From contig JANQNL010000037.1 in NCBI GenBank assembly GCA_028279585.1, positions 1-34,755 of the forward strand: a stretch of 34,755 nucleotides of DNA, in the 5' to 3' direction. The stretch comes from Thermoplasmatota archaeon. Lineage in GTDB: Archaea > Thermoplasmatota > Penumbrarchaeia > JANQNL01. Position 1 is the stretch's first letter. Every line of letters begins with the position of its first letter. The notes below the pieces were generated by a model. That model saw nothing but the letters and a program-made list of their open reading frames with translations. It was not told the DNA's origin and did not search any database. This document shows, piece after piece, positions 23,627 to 31,330 of this stretch. The translations under genes were made by a program, and so were the position numbers.

Positions 23627-24166
23627 TCAAACCTTGTGCTGCGATTTAGACTTTTTCACAGAGACCCTCACCAAGGTCACGACGCTTGGTACCAAAGCAA
23701 CCATCAACGGGACCACGGCGATCAGACCCAGACCGATCAGGGCTGGCACGGGGGATACTACCTCGTCAACGGAGATGATGGTAGCGGTAAGCAGCTGCAT
23801 CTGGCCATTACCGACCAGCAGCTGGACCGTATGATCACCTTTCTCGGCGTCCCAGGTGATGTTGAACGTGTATGAGTCCTTGGGTGCAATGGAGATGGAT
23901 GTCCATTCACCAGCCACTTCCTCGTCAATGACGAGTTGGACGGTCAGGTTCATTACAGGCGTTGTTCCGTTGTTGAGGATCGATGCTGTGATATGGATAG
24001 TATCATCCTCGAATGGCTCTTCGGGATCGCTCGTTAGTGTAGCTTCTAATTGGGACTGGCCATTTTCCATCGCCATCGACTCAGCCCCTGCAGAGTTTAC
24101 CATCATTGCACCTACAGCTATGCATAAGATAGCCAGTGTTATCGTTGTCATCGTCCGTCTCATCAT
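23627..24166 (-). CDS. Exported CARDB-like protein with C-terminal membrane helix
   Basis: A 179-residue protein. A signal peptide (about 1-28, ending NSAGA) is followed by one beta-sandwich domain of the CARDB / cell-adhesion type (about 40-130: VTLTSDPEEPFEDDTIHIT-like opening, ASILNNGTTPVMNLTVQLVI, GEWTSISIAPKDSYTFNITW, GDHTVQLLVG). A membrane segment (about 140-166, PALIGLGLIAVVPLMVALVPSVV) and a basic cytoplasmic end (KKSKSQHKV) follow. Sequons in the ectodomain (NNGT, NLTV, NITW) imply glycosylation. Its start overlaps the stop of the permease gene by 4 bp, so it is translated with the transporter and may be an extracytoplasmic partner of it. Confidence 0.78.
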   Translation of the reverse strand: MMRRTMTTITLAILCIAVGAMMVNSAGAESMAMENGQSQLEATLTSDPEEPFEDDTIHITASILNNGTTPVMNLTVQLVIDEEVAGEWTSISIAPKDSYTFNITWDAEKGDHTVQLLVGNGQMQLLTATIISVDEVVSPVPALIGLGLIAVVPLMVALVPSVVTLVRVSVKKSKSQHKV

Positions 24167-24990
24167 TCCATCCTCCTTCTGAGTGCAAGGACAAGTCCCG
24201 CACCAAAGAAACCGATCGTGTGCAGTCCCATCATCAGTACACCAATGCAGTAGTCAGGCTCGAAGACCGTCATGTTCACTCCTTCAGGTGCATGTCCTGG
24301 ACCAAAGGTAGGCCCAGTACCCGCGAACATGCTCGTGATCAGATCGCTGTAATAGGTGAGCATGAACCATGGTTCGATGTCCGAGGCGCTGAGGATCGTT
24401 TCGATTATCGGCATGAACATCATCAGAAGGAACAGACCACAAAGCGTGGACGTGATGGTCCCTTTGAGCAATCCACTGAAGAAGTAGATCACGCTGACGA
24501 TGCTCGATGTATAGAGCATGGCTATGAGGAAGGAGGTGATCAGTTCAACAGGAACCGCTGATGGTTCGTATATGATCATTATCTCTCCCACTGCCACAAG
24601 ATAATAGATGGCCAGAGCACCCCAGGTGAGTAATAGGGCACAGATGTACTTGCCAACAAATATCGTGGTCCTTCTCTGCGGTGTTGGGAACAGGAGAAGG
24701 CCTGTCTTCTTTGCGAACTCAGATGATATCGTGTCACCACAGAATATGGCAGCAACGATAATGATGAACGTCGGCATGAAGGCCATTGTGGTATTGATGA
24801 ACTCGTCCGGAGTGTCTGCAAAATCTCCTCTTACTATCAGAGGCAGTATGTAGAACAAGATTGGGAATGCAAGCGCAAGAGCACCCCCGATGAAGATCCT
24901 GTTCCGTTTGAAGCTCTTCTTCATCTCGAACCCGATGGTGTATGTCAGGTTCTGGATGTCAGATATCATCTCGTTGGCGATGGCGTTCAT
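24163..24990 (-). CDS. ABC-2 type transporter permease
   Basis: A 275-residue membrane protein with about six helices. A cytoplasmic N-terminus (NLTYTIGFEMKKSFKRNR) leads to the first helix (FIGGALALAFPILFYILPLI). An extracytoplasmic loop with DTPDEFINTTMAF follows, then the ABC-2 segment TISSEFAKKTGLLLFPTPQRR, where the short cytoplasmic loop contacts the ATPase. The last large loop before the final helix (EPDYCIGVLMMGLHTIGFFG) is extracytoplasmic. The start overlaps the ATPase stop by 4 bp and the stop overlaps the CARDB-like gene by 4 bp. NatAB-type or drug/peptide/lipid efflux is plausible, as MarR control would suit; the substrate is not determinable. Confidence 0.87.
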   Translation of the reverse strand: MNAIANEMISDIQNLTYTIGFEMKKSFKRNRIFIGGALALAFPILFYILPLIVRGDFADTPDEFINTTMAFMPTFIIIVAAIFCGDTISSEFAKKTGLLLFPTPQRRTTIFVGKYICALLLTWGALAIYYLVAVGEIMIIYEPSAVPVELITSFLIAMLYTSSIVSVIYFFSGLLKGTITSTLCGLFLLMMFMPIIETILSASDIEPWFMLTYYSDLITSMFAGTGPTFGPGHAPEGVNMTVFEPDYCIGVLMMGLHTIGFFGAGLVLALRRRME

Positions 24991-25931
24991 CCCGCCTCAC
25001 CCCCTTCCATCAGTTTGCCATAGTATTCCTCGATATTCCCCTCCCTTGGTGCGAACGAGGTTACGGGTATGTCCAGGGACATCATCTTTTTGAGCAATCT
25101 CGAGTTAGTTGCTGATGAACCGTCCGTGTTGATTATGAGGTCACCGTTGTGATGGTCAATTCCTGTGACACCCTTTACCTCTGTTAGCCCGGGCAATACT
25201 TCCTTTGGAACCTTTTCCAAGGTTCGGACCATCACCTTCTTCTTGCCCATTGCTTCCTGGAGCTCTTTCCGGTTCTTATGGGCGATTATCTGTCCTTTCT
25301 TTATGAAAATGAAATCAGTGCAGGTCTCATAGAGCTCCTGTAGAAGATGCGAGCTCACAAGAACGGTTATCCCTTGGTCGTTCAGCTTCTTGATGAGCAA
25401 TCGAATGTCTCGTATGCCATCGGGGTCAAGACCGATCACAGGTTCATCCAGGATAAGGATGTCAGGCTCATGCAGTATTGCGTTCGCGATCATCAGCCTT
25501 CGCTGCATTCCTGTGGAGAACTTCTTGACACGCTTGTCCTTCCAAGCTGATAGTTTTACCAGTTCTAGTACAACTTCTATCCTGTCCTTCAGATACTTCG
25601 GGTCCATCCTTCGGACCTGTCCCATGTAAAGGAGCAGGTCCTTCGGAGTAAGGTAGTCGTAGACACCGGGAACCTCGATGAGACAGCCGATACGATTCAT
25701 GGCGGTCTTTGGGTCCACGCGCGGATCTATCCCGTCAATGAGGATGCGTCCAGAGGTGGGGGAGATGAGGTTGGTCATGGTCTTGATAGTGGTCGTCTTT
25801 CCGGAACCGTTGGGACCAATGTAACCTGTGATCTCTCCTTTCTTTATCTTGAACGAGACCTTGTCCAGGGCTTTGACATCCTTGCCGAACGTCTTCGTGA
25901 GGTCAATGACCTCTAATGCATATTCATTCAT
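24987..25931 (-). CDS. ABC-2 type transporter ATP-binding protein
   Basis: A 314-residue ATPase of the NatA/CcmA/drug-export class. Walker A is GPNGSGKTT (39-47), the signature region is KKFSTGMQRRLMIANAI (S-T-G-M instead of LSGGQ, common in this class), Walker B is ILILDEPVIGLDP, and the switch His is in LVSSHLLQELYETC. A C-terminal domain of about 90 residues (from about 225: KKVMVRTLEKVPKEVLPGL) follows, as in drug-export ATPases. It is the first gene of the operon. The ATG at 25931 lies about 40 nt downstream of the predicted transcription start, and the leader contains the tandem palindromes that probably bind the MarR protein. Confidence 0.9.
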   Translation of the reverse strand: MNEYALEVIDLTKTFGKDVKALDKVSFKIKKGEITGYIGPNGSGKTTTIKTMTNLISPTSGRILIDGIDPRVDPKTAMNRIGCLIEVPGVYDYLTPKDLLLYMGQVRRMDPKYLKDRIEVVLELVKLSAWKDKRVKKFSTGMQRRLMIANAILHEPDILILDEPVIGLDPDGIRDIRLLIKKLNDQGITVLVSSHLLQELYETCTDFIFIKKGQIIAHKNRKELQEAMGKKKVMVRTLEKVPKEVLPGLTEVKGVTGIDHHNGDLIINTDGSSATNSRLLKKMMSLDIPVTSFAPREGNIEEYYGKLMEGGEAG

Positions 25932-25950
25932 GGTTTCACCTCTAATTTGG

Positions 25951-26001
25951 TTAGGAAACCTAATTGTTAGATACTCTAATGATTAGGGGCCATAAATATT
26001 T
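25951..26001. promoter_or_regulatory. MarR-ABC operon promoter with three 16-bp-spaced inverted repeats
   Basis: TTAG-GAAAC-CTAA (25951-25963) and TTAG-ATACT-CTAA (25967-25979) are perfect 4-bp-arm inverted repeats whose starts are 16 bp apart. A third, degenerate copy, TTAG-GGGCC-ATAA (25983-25995), keeps the same period. The minus-strand TATA-like AATATTTATGG (about 25991-26001) predicts a start near 25971, so the repeats cover the promoter and start. A related site precedes marR. Confidence 0.6.
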
Positions 26002-26132
26002 TTGCGCTACTTGTATCAAAAGGAGTGGGGGGAGTCCCGCAGGCATTCACTGACCAACCTTGCCTAGTTTGGGTCATAGGAGAAGTTCGGGTCCGGTGGA
26101 CACCCCCCTGTGGTATGCGCGTGCAAACTTAG
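26002..26132. other. Short intergenic region with possible terminator hairpin
   Basis: No gene is seen. GGGTCC-GGT-GGACACCC at about 26089-26105 can form a bulged hairpin downstream of the minus-strand ATPase gene and may end its transcript. There is no T-tract, so support is weak. Confidence 0.3.
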
Positions 26133-27011
26133 CTATTTGTATTTCTTATTGTACCAAGAGATCTTATCAACGATCTGTTTCACTTCGTTGTCCTTGATCC
26201 CTTCTATGCCCACGACCTTCTTACGATCAAGCTTGCGGACCTCCTCAAGGGAATCGTAACCAGCCCGGATGATCCACTTTAAAAGACGCTTTGATATCTT
26301 GAGCTCCTTGTTCAAGTGCCTGACCAGGTTATCGTCGATCCTTCCCATTATGAGGCCATCCTCGAGGTACAGCTTCCTCTTGGTCAGGTTCGCAATGGCG
26401 TCGTCATGAGTGACCATGATTATGGTGGTGTGGGTCTTTTGATTCAGTTCCGTCAAGAGCTTGATTATCTTCTTTCCGGTCTTCGAGTCCAAGTTGCCAG
26501 TGGGCTCGTCTGCAAGGATGAGGACTGGATCGTTTGCCAATGCTCGAGCTATCGCGACCCGCTGTTTCTCACCACCTGATAGCTGTGAAGGTCTATGCTT
26601 GGCCCGGTCTGCCAGGCCAACAAGGTCCAGAAGTTTGAGAGCTTTTTCCCGACGCTGTTTCTTGGAAAGCTTCGTGTTCTCCATAGGAAGCTCCACGTTC
26701 TCAACCGCATTGTAGATCGGCATGAGATTGAAGCTTTGGAACACAAATCCTATCTTTGCTGCTCTAAGCTTGGCAAGCTCTGTCTCGTTCATCTTCGATG
26801 TGTCCACACCAGAGATGATGACCTTCCCCTTGGTGGGGGAGTCCAGGCATCCGATGATATTGAGAAGGGTGGTCTTACCAGAACCAGAGGGACCACGCAT
26901 GGAGATGAAGTCCCCCTTCTTGATATCCAGGTCTATCCCCTTCAATGCCTTGACCTTGCGGCCTGAATTGAAGACCTTTGTCAATCCCGTTGTCATCACA
27001 AGACTACTCAT
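26133..27011 (-). CDS. MacB/LolD-type ABC ATPase with C-terminal helix-hairpin-helix domain
   Basis: A 292-residue protein. Residues 1-222 are a typical LolD/MacB ATPase: Walker [10 protein letters not shown] (40-48), Q-loop [11 protein letters not shown], signature [16 protein letters not shown], Walker [14 protein letters not shown], switch [10 protein letters not shown]. Beyond the usual end is a Lys/Arg-rich extension of about 70 residues with [19 protein letters not shown] and [19 protein letters not shown]. The G-h-x-G-h pattern and helix spacing match a helix-hairpin-helix domain, normally a nucleic-acid or protein binding module and not expected on this ATPase. ATG 27011 overlaps the permease stop by 8 bp; longer in-frame starts lie inside the permease gene. 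It pairs with the FtsX-like permease gene just upstream. Confidence 0.9.
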   Translation of the reverse strand: MSSLVMTTGLTKVFNSGRKVKALKGIDLDIKKGDFISMRGPSGSGKTTLLNIIGCLDSPTKGKVIISGVDTSKMNETELAKLRAAKIGFVFQSFNLMPIYNAVENVELPMENTKLSKKQRREKALKLLDLVGLADRAKHRPSQLSGGEKQRVAIARALANDPVLILADEPTGNLDSKTGKKIIKLLTELNQKTHTTIIMVTHDDAIANLTKRKLYLEDGLIMGRIDDNLVRHLNKELKISKRLLKWIIRAGYDSLEEVRKLDRKKVVGIEGIKDNEVKQIVDKISWYNKKYK

Positions 27012-28329
27012 GACGCATCGCCTCCACAGGACTTTTGTTCGCGGCAACCCACGCAGGATATGTACTACCTAGCGCTCCGACAACGATCATGATGATCGCA
27101 AAGATACCAAGGATGAGGAAGGATGGGTCTTGAGCCGAAACGGTATCAGACTGTGGTAGCAGGATGTCTGCAAAAGCTGGAGCTGCTAGAAAACCGATAA
27201 GTCCACCAAACACAGCCCCAAGCGTTCCGAACATCACTCCTTCGACGATTATCTGGGACATGATGTTCCATTTCGTAAAGCCCAAGGCCTTGAGAGTACC
27301 GATCTCCTTTGTACGTTCCTTCACTGTATAGAGCATGATGAAAAGAACGATGGCGCTTGCAGAACAAACCGAGACACCGATTATGGTATTGCCTTGAAGT
27401 TCGACCTCGTCCAGCTCCTCTTCGAGGGCATCGATCTGTCCTTGTATGCTAATGGTCTGGCTCTCAACCCGAGTGGCTCCTGTGTCCTTGAAAGCTGATA
27501 CCCTGACGTTTGGATAGAGGAGTGAAAGCTCCTCTGCGAAGTAGTCCACCATGGTAATGTTGGTAACATAGATGGTGAACTCATTGTAGGTACCATCTTC
27601 AAGACCAGCTATGGGGCGTGCATCCATTATATTCATAAAGATCATATTGGACATGATGGATGAGGAGAAGATCCCTTTGACCTGGAAATCCTGCCCTTCT
27701 ATCTCCACCGTATCCCCCACACCTGCTCCAGTGAAATATCCTGTCAGGTCTTCGGGGATGAGGACCTTGTTAACGTCAGAAGGGTTTAGGAGGGAGCCAT
27801 CCACAATATCAGTTGGCATTATCGAATATTTCTGGTTCAGGTCCGGATCAACAACTACCCCTGTAACCACATAATCGAACATGGATGCCATGTCCTTCCT
27901 TGATCCACCTTCAGCTGGTGCACCCGAAGGAGGCTCTTTTCCGGTCATCTGAGCGCGCATGGCCTCGAAGTCTATGTCACCAACAGGATGTCTGATACTG
28001 CCATATACATCAGTGACGCATTCATAGGAGGTTATTGTCTCGAGCATGTCGTCATTGATGCTGTTAGTGGTCTCGATATCACCGCTCCCACCCATCTTTC
28101 GTCCACTGCTCATTGTTATCTGTAACAATTGGTCCTCGCTATTTTCTACCATCTCATCTAGATAGTCATTGTGATCGACTATCATCTGCTCTGTGTTCGC
28201 CTTCGATGATTCCACACCTGTGTACATCGATACCATGGTCGCAACGGCAAGGCTCAATAATGCCACCACAAGTGCTGTGCGTGCGACCTTTCTCATAACA
28301 TTTCTGAAAGCTCTGTCGACGATACCCAT
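27004..28329 (-). CDS. MacB/FtsX-type ABC transporter permease
   Basis: A 441-residue mechanotransmission-type permease. The first helix (KVARTALVVALLSLAVATMVSM) is followed by a large extracytoplasmic MacB-like domain of about 250 residues, then three membrane helices grouped at the C-terminus (IIGVSVCSASAIVLFIMLYT; GVMFGTLGAVFGGLIGFLAA; FLILGIFAIIMIVVGALGST). The conserved loop VKERTKEIGTLKALGFTKWN and the end [18 protein letters not shown] are FtsX/LolC hallmarks. Such complexes pump lipoproteins, peptides or antibiotics, or transmit signals across the membrane. ATG 28329 follows GAGGTG. It is divergent from the blaI-like gene, and a palindrome (28359-28370) covers the region just after its predicted transcription start, so repression by that regulator is likely. 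Confidence 0.9.
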   Translation of the reverse strand: MGIVDRAFRNVMRKVARTALVVALLSLAVATMVSMYTGVESSKANTEQMIVDHNDYLDEMVENSEDQLLQITMSSGRKMGGSGDIETTNSINDDMLETITSYECVTDVYGSIRHPVGDIDFEAMRAQMTGKEPPSGAPAEGGSRKDMASMFDYVVTGVVVDPDLNQKYSIMPTDIVDGSLLNPSDVNKVLIPEDLTGYFTGAGVGDTVEIEGQDFQVKGIFSSSIMSNMIFMNIMDARPIAGLEDGTYNEFTIYVTNITMVDYFAEELSLLYPNVRVSAFKDTGATRVESQTISIQGQIDALEEELDEVELQGNTIIGVSVCSASAIVLFIMLYTVKERTKEIGTLKALGFTKWNIMSQIIVEGVMFGTLGAVFGGLIGFLAAPAFADILLPQSDTVSAQDPSFLILGIFAIIMIVVGALGSTYPAWVAANKSPVEAMRHE

Positions 28330-28358
28330 AAGGGTCACCTCGGCATAACATTACTTGG

Positions 28359-28506
28359 CGTAGTGCTACGTTGTGTAACTGATGATGGGCAGTGCTATTT
28401 ATCCTTTGTGGTAATCTGAGCCTTTTTGTATCTGGACAAATATGCGATGATACAATTACCACGTGCAGTGATACATGTTACACCAGGTAGTGCGACACTT
28501 TATATA
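28359..28506. promoter_or_regulatory. Divergent promoter region with repeated BlaI-type sites
   Basis: Four G[TC]AGTG-like sites occur: CGTAGTGCTACG (28359-28370, palindromic), GCAGTGCTAT (28389-28398), GCAGTGATAC (28465-28474) and GTAGTGCGAC (28487-28496). The second abuts the permease TATA box (GGATAAATAGC on the minus strand, about 28394-28404). The fourth directly precedes TTTATATAC (28498-28506), the TATA box of the blaI-like gene. The first lies just downstream of the permease start. This layout fits repression of both genes by the regulator. Confidence 0.55.
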
Positions 28507-28528
28507 CTTGTACATCAGATTGTAACAT

Positions 28529-28906
28529 ATGGCAAAAAGCATTGGTCCCCTCGAGAAAGAGATCCTCGACATATTGTGGGTGCTTGGCCCGGCATCTGCA
28601 AGGGACGTTTGTAACGAGATGGAGCAAAAGGGCAACAGGAAGGCTTACTCCACAGTAAGGACCCTGCTCAACAGGCTTGTTGAAAAGGGATACCTTACTT
28701 CAAAGAAGGCCGAGTCTGGCAGGTCGTTCATCTACTCACCCAACTACTCCGAGAAGGAAGTTGGGGAGAAAGTGGTGGAGCGTACCCTTCGTTCGCTCAT
28801 GGAGCGTTTCGAGGGGGCAACCGTCAGCTATCTTGCGGAGAACCTTTCTGACAATGATGAAGAGGTCGAGCGTATCAAGAAGAAGCTACAGGAGCTCAAG
28901 GAATGA
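28529..28906 (+). CDS. BlaI/MecI-family transcriptional repressor
   Basis: A 125-residue winged-helix repressor. The DNA-binding domain is IGPLEKEILDILWVLGPASA, DVCNEM and KAYSTVRTLLNRLVEKGYL (recognition helix), then the wing SGRSFIYSPNYSEKE. The C-terminal dimerisation helices (VVERTLRSLMERFEGATVSY, DNDEEVERIKKKLQELKE) are cut in classical systems when the sensor protease is triggered. The start ATG is about 26 bp after TTTATATAC and has no Shine-Dalgarno, so it is probably leaderless. Its stop overlaps the M56-like protease gene by 4 bp. Repression of itself, the protease and the divergent ABC transporter is inferred from the repeated sites between the genes. Confidence 0.92.
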   Translation: MAKSIGPLEKEILDILWVLGPASARDVCNEMEQKGNRKAYSTVRTLLNRLVEKGYLTSKKAESGRSFIYSPNYSEKEVGEKVVERTLRSLMERFEGATVSYLAENLSDNDEEVERIKKKLQELKE

Positions 28907-30270
28907 TCAACCTTATCGTTCTGGTGCTTGCAGCGATCTTGGTCTCCGGTCTTTGTCTTATCGGAGCGAAGCTGCTCATCAGGACGCTTAAGATATCCGA
29001 TCCCAGGTCGAGGATGCGGGTCTATCAGGTCGCAATGCTATCGATCTTTTTGATCTACCTCATACCGATGGTACCGATCTCTGTCAACGCATTATCGGAC
29101 GAAGAGCCTCCTAGGGAAGAGGAAGGAGCGACCTACCTTGTGGTCGTCCTCGCGTCCATGTCCACAGAAGGTGTTCACAACATCGACTTTGCTCTATTGG
29201 AGATGGAACCACCAGAAGAGGTCAGCTCCGTGACCTTGAGGATGGAGAAGGAAAGCGATATCGAGAAGGTCCTGTATGATAACTTCGGGGACAAGATGAA
29301 CCAAACCTGGATGGAGTCTGAAAGGACACCTGACCAGGAACCTCCAGAGCTCGGACCAATGAAGGGACGGTTCTCACAGTGGAAGTCTCCATCGGAAAGA
29401 CACATCCAAAGGGCCTTTGAGAACTTCACGCAGGACAAGGACCCGGACGAGATGGGGATGCTTTTCAAAGACACTATCGTCAACAGCAGCTCTATCCCAA
29501 AGGTCGATGAGGATGGGAACTCGATAAGGGCCATGCCCCTCACGGTCCCAAAGGATGAGAGCCCTTTCAAGGAGAGGGAGAGGCCAGAGGAGTTCTCACG
29601 AGAGATGTGGGAGCAGATGCGCAAGGGCATGGACGTCGTCTTTGTCCAGATGGGCGGGGACGAAAGGGTCGTCGATGCTCTGTCTAGCCTACCGCTTCCA
29701 GGAAAGGGTGAGATGATGATAGGGCTTGGGATCGCACTATTGGTCCAGGGTGTCCTTCTTGCCTCGACACTTACTGCGATGCTATACTGGTTACGCTCGA
29801 AAAGGAAGTTCATCATGTCCCGTATCGGTGCCACACCATGCATGGACCCAAACGTGCTTCGCAAGGTCAAGGAGGTTGGGATGGAGATAGGTGTCAGACC
29901 ACCTCAGGTGATGATATCACGTTCACAGGCAGAGGCCTTCATCTTTGGATGGCCTCCTATCCTCGTAGTCTCACAGGACATGCTCGAGATGCTTTCAGAC
30001 CAGGAGTTGGACGCAGTCATCAGACATGAGATAATCCATATCAAGAACATGGACCACCTCATCAAACCCTTACTGATGAGCTTGCGGATCCTGTTCTTCT
30101 ACAACCCGATGGTGCATGTCTTCTATCGATGTGTGGTGAAGGAGAGGGAGTTGATCGCCGAGGACATCAGCGGCAGGCCCATGCATGAGCAGAGAGCCTT
30201 CCTTACAGCCCTCCTTAAAGTGCATGAGAGGAGGAAGGGTGCTGCAGTTTCGACCATCCTGATGAAGTGA
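28903..30270 (+). CDS. BlaR1-like M56-family membrane metalloprotease (sensor)
   Basis: A 455-residue membrane zinc protease. Two N-terminal helices (about 3-23 and 39-58) are followed by an extracytoplasmic region of about 210 residues (60-270), which is acidic, rich in Pro and unlike any domain I know. A third helix (about 271-295) leads to the cytoplasmic protease part. The zinc motif is HEIIH (375-379) in AVIRHEIIHIKNMDH, with the third ligand probably Glu416 in RELIAED. A hydrophobic stretch (about 388-405) may be a fourth helix. Unlike BlaR1/MecR1 there is no C-terminal penicillin-binding domain, so the inserted loop is the likely sensor. Coupling to blaI by a 4-bp overlap strongly suggests that this protease inactivates that repressor. 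Confidence 0.87.
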   Translation: MINLIVLVLAAILVSGLCLIGAKLLIRTLKISDPRSRMRVYQVAMLSIFLIYLIPMVPISVNALSDEEPPREEEGATYLVVVLASMSTEGVHNIDFALLEMEPPEEVSSVTLRMEKESDIEKVLYDNFGDKMNQTWMESERTPDQEPPELGPMKGRFSQWKSPSERHIQRAFENFTQDKDPDEMGMLFKDTIVNSSSIPKVDEDGNSIRAMPLTVPKDESPFKERERPEEFSREMWEQMRKGMDVVFVQMGGDERVVDALSSLPLPGKGEMMIGLGIALLVQGVLLASTLTAMLYWLRSKRKFIMSRIGATPCMDPNVLRKVKEVGMEIGVRPPQVMISRSQAEAFIFGWPPILVVSQDMLEMLSDQELDAVIRHEIIHIKNMDHLIKPLLMSLRILFFYNPMVHVFYRCVVKERELIAEDISGRPMHEQRAFLTALLKVHERRKGAAVSTILMK

Positions 30271-30311
30271 GCTCCGCCATATTTTTATACTCACAGTATG
30301 TGTGTTCGCTC

Positions 30312-31136
30312 ATGAACCGCATCCTGAAGATAATGATCCTTGCAGGTATAGCACTGCTTCTTTTGCTTACTGCAGGTTGCACGACCACAGAAGATGAGGG
30401 GGACGATGGAAGCGACGGCGGTGATGGGGGAGATGGTGGAGACGGCGGAACGACCTACACAATCCCGACCTTCACGGCCAAGCAGTCCACGTTCACAGAC
30501 CTCGAGGTCATGTCAGCGGCCTATACCAATTACACATATCTGGGTGACCTCTATACAGAGGACCTTGAGGGCTCGAAGCTCATCTACGCCGGCCCCCAGG
30601 GAGACTGGCAGGATGATACTACATCCGAGTGGTCCACCAACGACAGGGATGCAGCATACAACTACTCTGCAGACAGGGCCGAGAGAATGTGGGGGGAGAA
30701 CTGTCTGAAGGTCAGCGAGAGACAGACAGAGAAGTTCTTCGAGTTCGAGTGGGACCATGAACAGGAGTTCACTACGCTTATCCGGGTCCACAAGGAAAGT
30801 TATCTCAACAGGACAGGGATGGATACCAGTGGGGTCATTAATAACAAAGGTGTGTTCAACTCCAAGCCTTACACCGAGGAGAACGTGGACGAGGTGGTCG
30901 AATACCTATGTTGGATCCACGAGTACTATCGAGGTGGTATTGGATATCGGTTGCTAAGCTCGTTTGCCGAGGAGGAAACGGATGCTTGGGTCCATCACAT
31001 GTACACGGTGGAGGTGTTCGGTGAGGACTCGATAGATGGTGGGGACTCAGTAGACCTGATGCACTACACATATACGATCGATAAGGACACTGGAGTCATT
31101 ACCAAAGATAGTGAGCGGGTGAGGGCAGTATCTTGA
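30312..31136 (+). CDS. Lipoprotein of unknown function
   Basis: A 274-residue exported lipoprotein. The leader MNRILKIMILAGIALLLLLT ends in a lipobox T-A-G-C (Cys23). A Gly/Asp linker (DDGSDGGDGGDGGDGG) separates it from a globular domain of about 220 residues with YTIPTFTAKQSTF, many Tyr/Trp and Glu residues, and Cys in NCLKVSER and YLCWIHEYY. Repeated beta-strand patterns (FFEFEWDHEQEFTTLIRV, WVHHMYTVEVFGED, MHYTYTIDKDTG) suggest a beta-rich fold, possibly a lipocalin-like or LolA-like barrel; no family is recognised. TTTATA at 30283-30289 lies about 26 bp before ATG 30312, so it is leaderless; in-frame upstream starts are not used. It is 41 bp after the protease gene but probably separately transcribed. 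Confidence 0.8.
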   Translation: MNRILKIMILAGIALLLLLTAGCTTTEDEGDDGSDGGDGGDGGDGGTTYTIPTFTAKQSTFTDLEVMSAAYTNYTYLGDLYTEDLEGSKLIYAGPQGDWQDDTTSEWSTNDRDAAYNYSADRAERMWGENCLKVSERQTEKFFEFEWDHEQEFTTLIRVHKESYLNRTGMDTSGVINNKGVFNSKPYTEENVDEVVEYLCWIHEYYRGGIGYRLLSSFAEEETDAWVHHMYTVEVFGEDSIDGGDSVDLMHYTYTIDKDTGVITKDSERVRAVS

Positions 31137-31145
31137 GGTGTTATC

Positions 31146-31316
31146 ATGTCTGAAGCAGGAAGAGCCGCTGCTGCATTGATCAATGCCCAACTGAACGCTG
31201 GTCAGACCGTGATCTTCATACCACCAGATCTTGCAGCACGTCTTTCCGAGTCCGAAGCGATAGAGATCGCGAGGCTTTGCAAGCTCAATGGGGTCGAGCT
31301 TCAGGTAAGCGATTGA
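31146..31316 (+). CDS. 56-aa small protein, unknown function
   Basis: A short frame encoding 56 residues, MSEAGRAAAALINAQLNAGQ at the start and IARLCKLNGVELQVSD at the end. GAGGTG lies about 6 nt before ATG 31146, and the gene begins 9 bp after the lipoprotein stop, so the two are probably cotranscribed. The sequence is balanced, with alternating helix and strand character (TVIFIPPDLAARL) and a single Cys45, unlike random translation. No family is recognised and there is no signal peptide. The small cytoplasmic alpha/beta pattern could be a compact domain or a partner of the lipoprotein gene's pathway. Confidence 0.65.
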   Translation: MSEAGRAAAALINAQLNAGQTVIFIPPDLAARLSESEAIEIARLCKLNGVELQVSD

Positions 31317-31330
31317 TGGGGGTCTAACCG

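Noticed and set aside
29175..29870. Minus-strand frame of 231 codons
   Set aside because: It lies antisense to the M56-like protease gene, which is coupled to blaI and has HEIIH. The frame shows no motif and no promoter.
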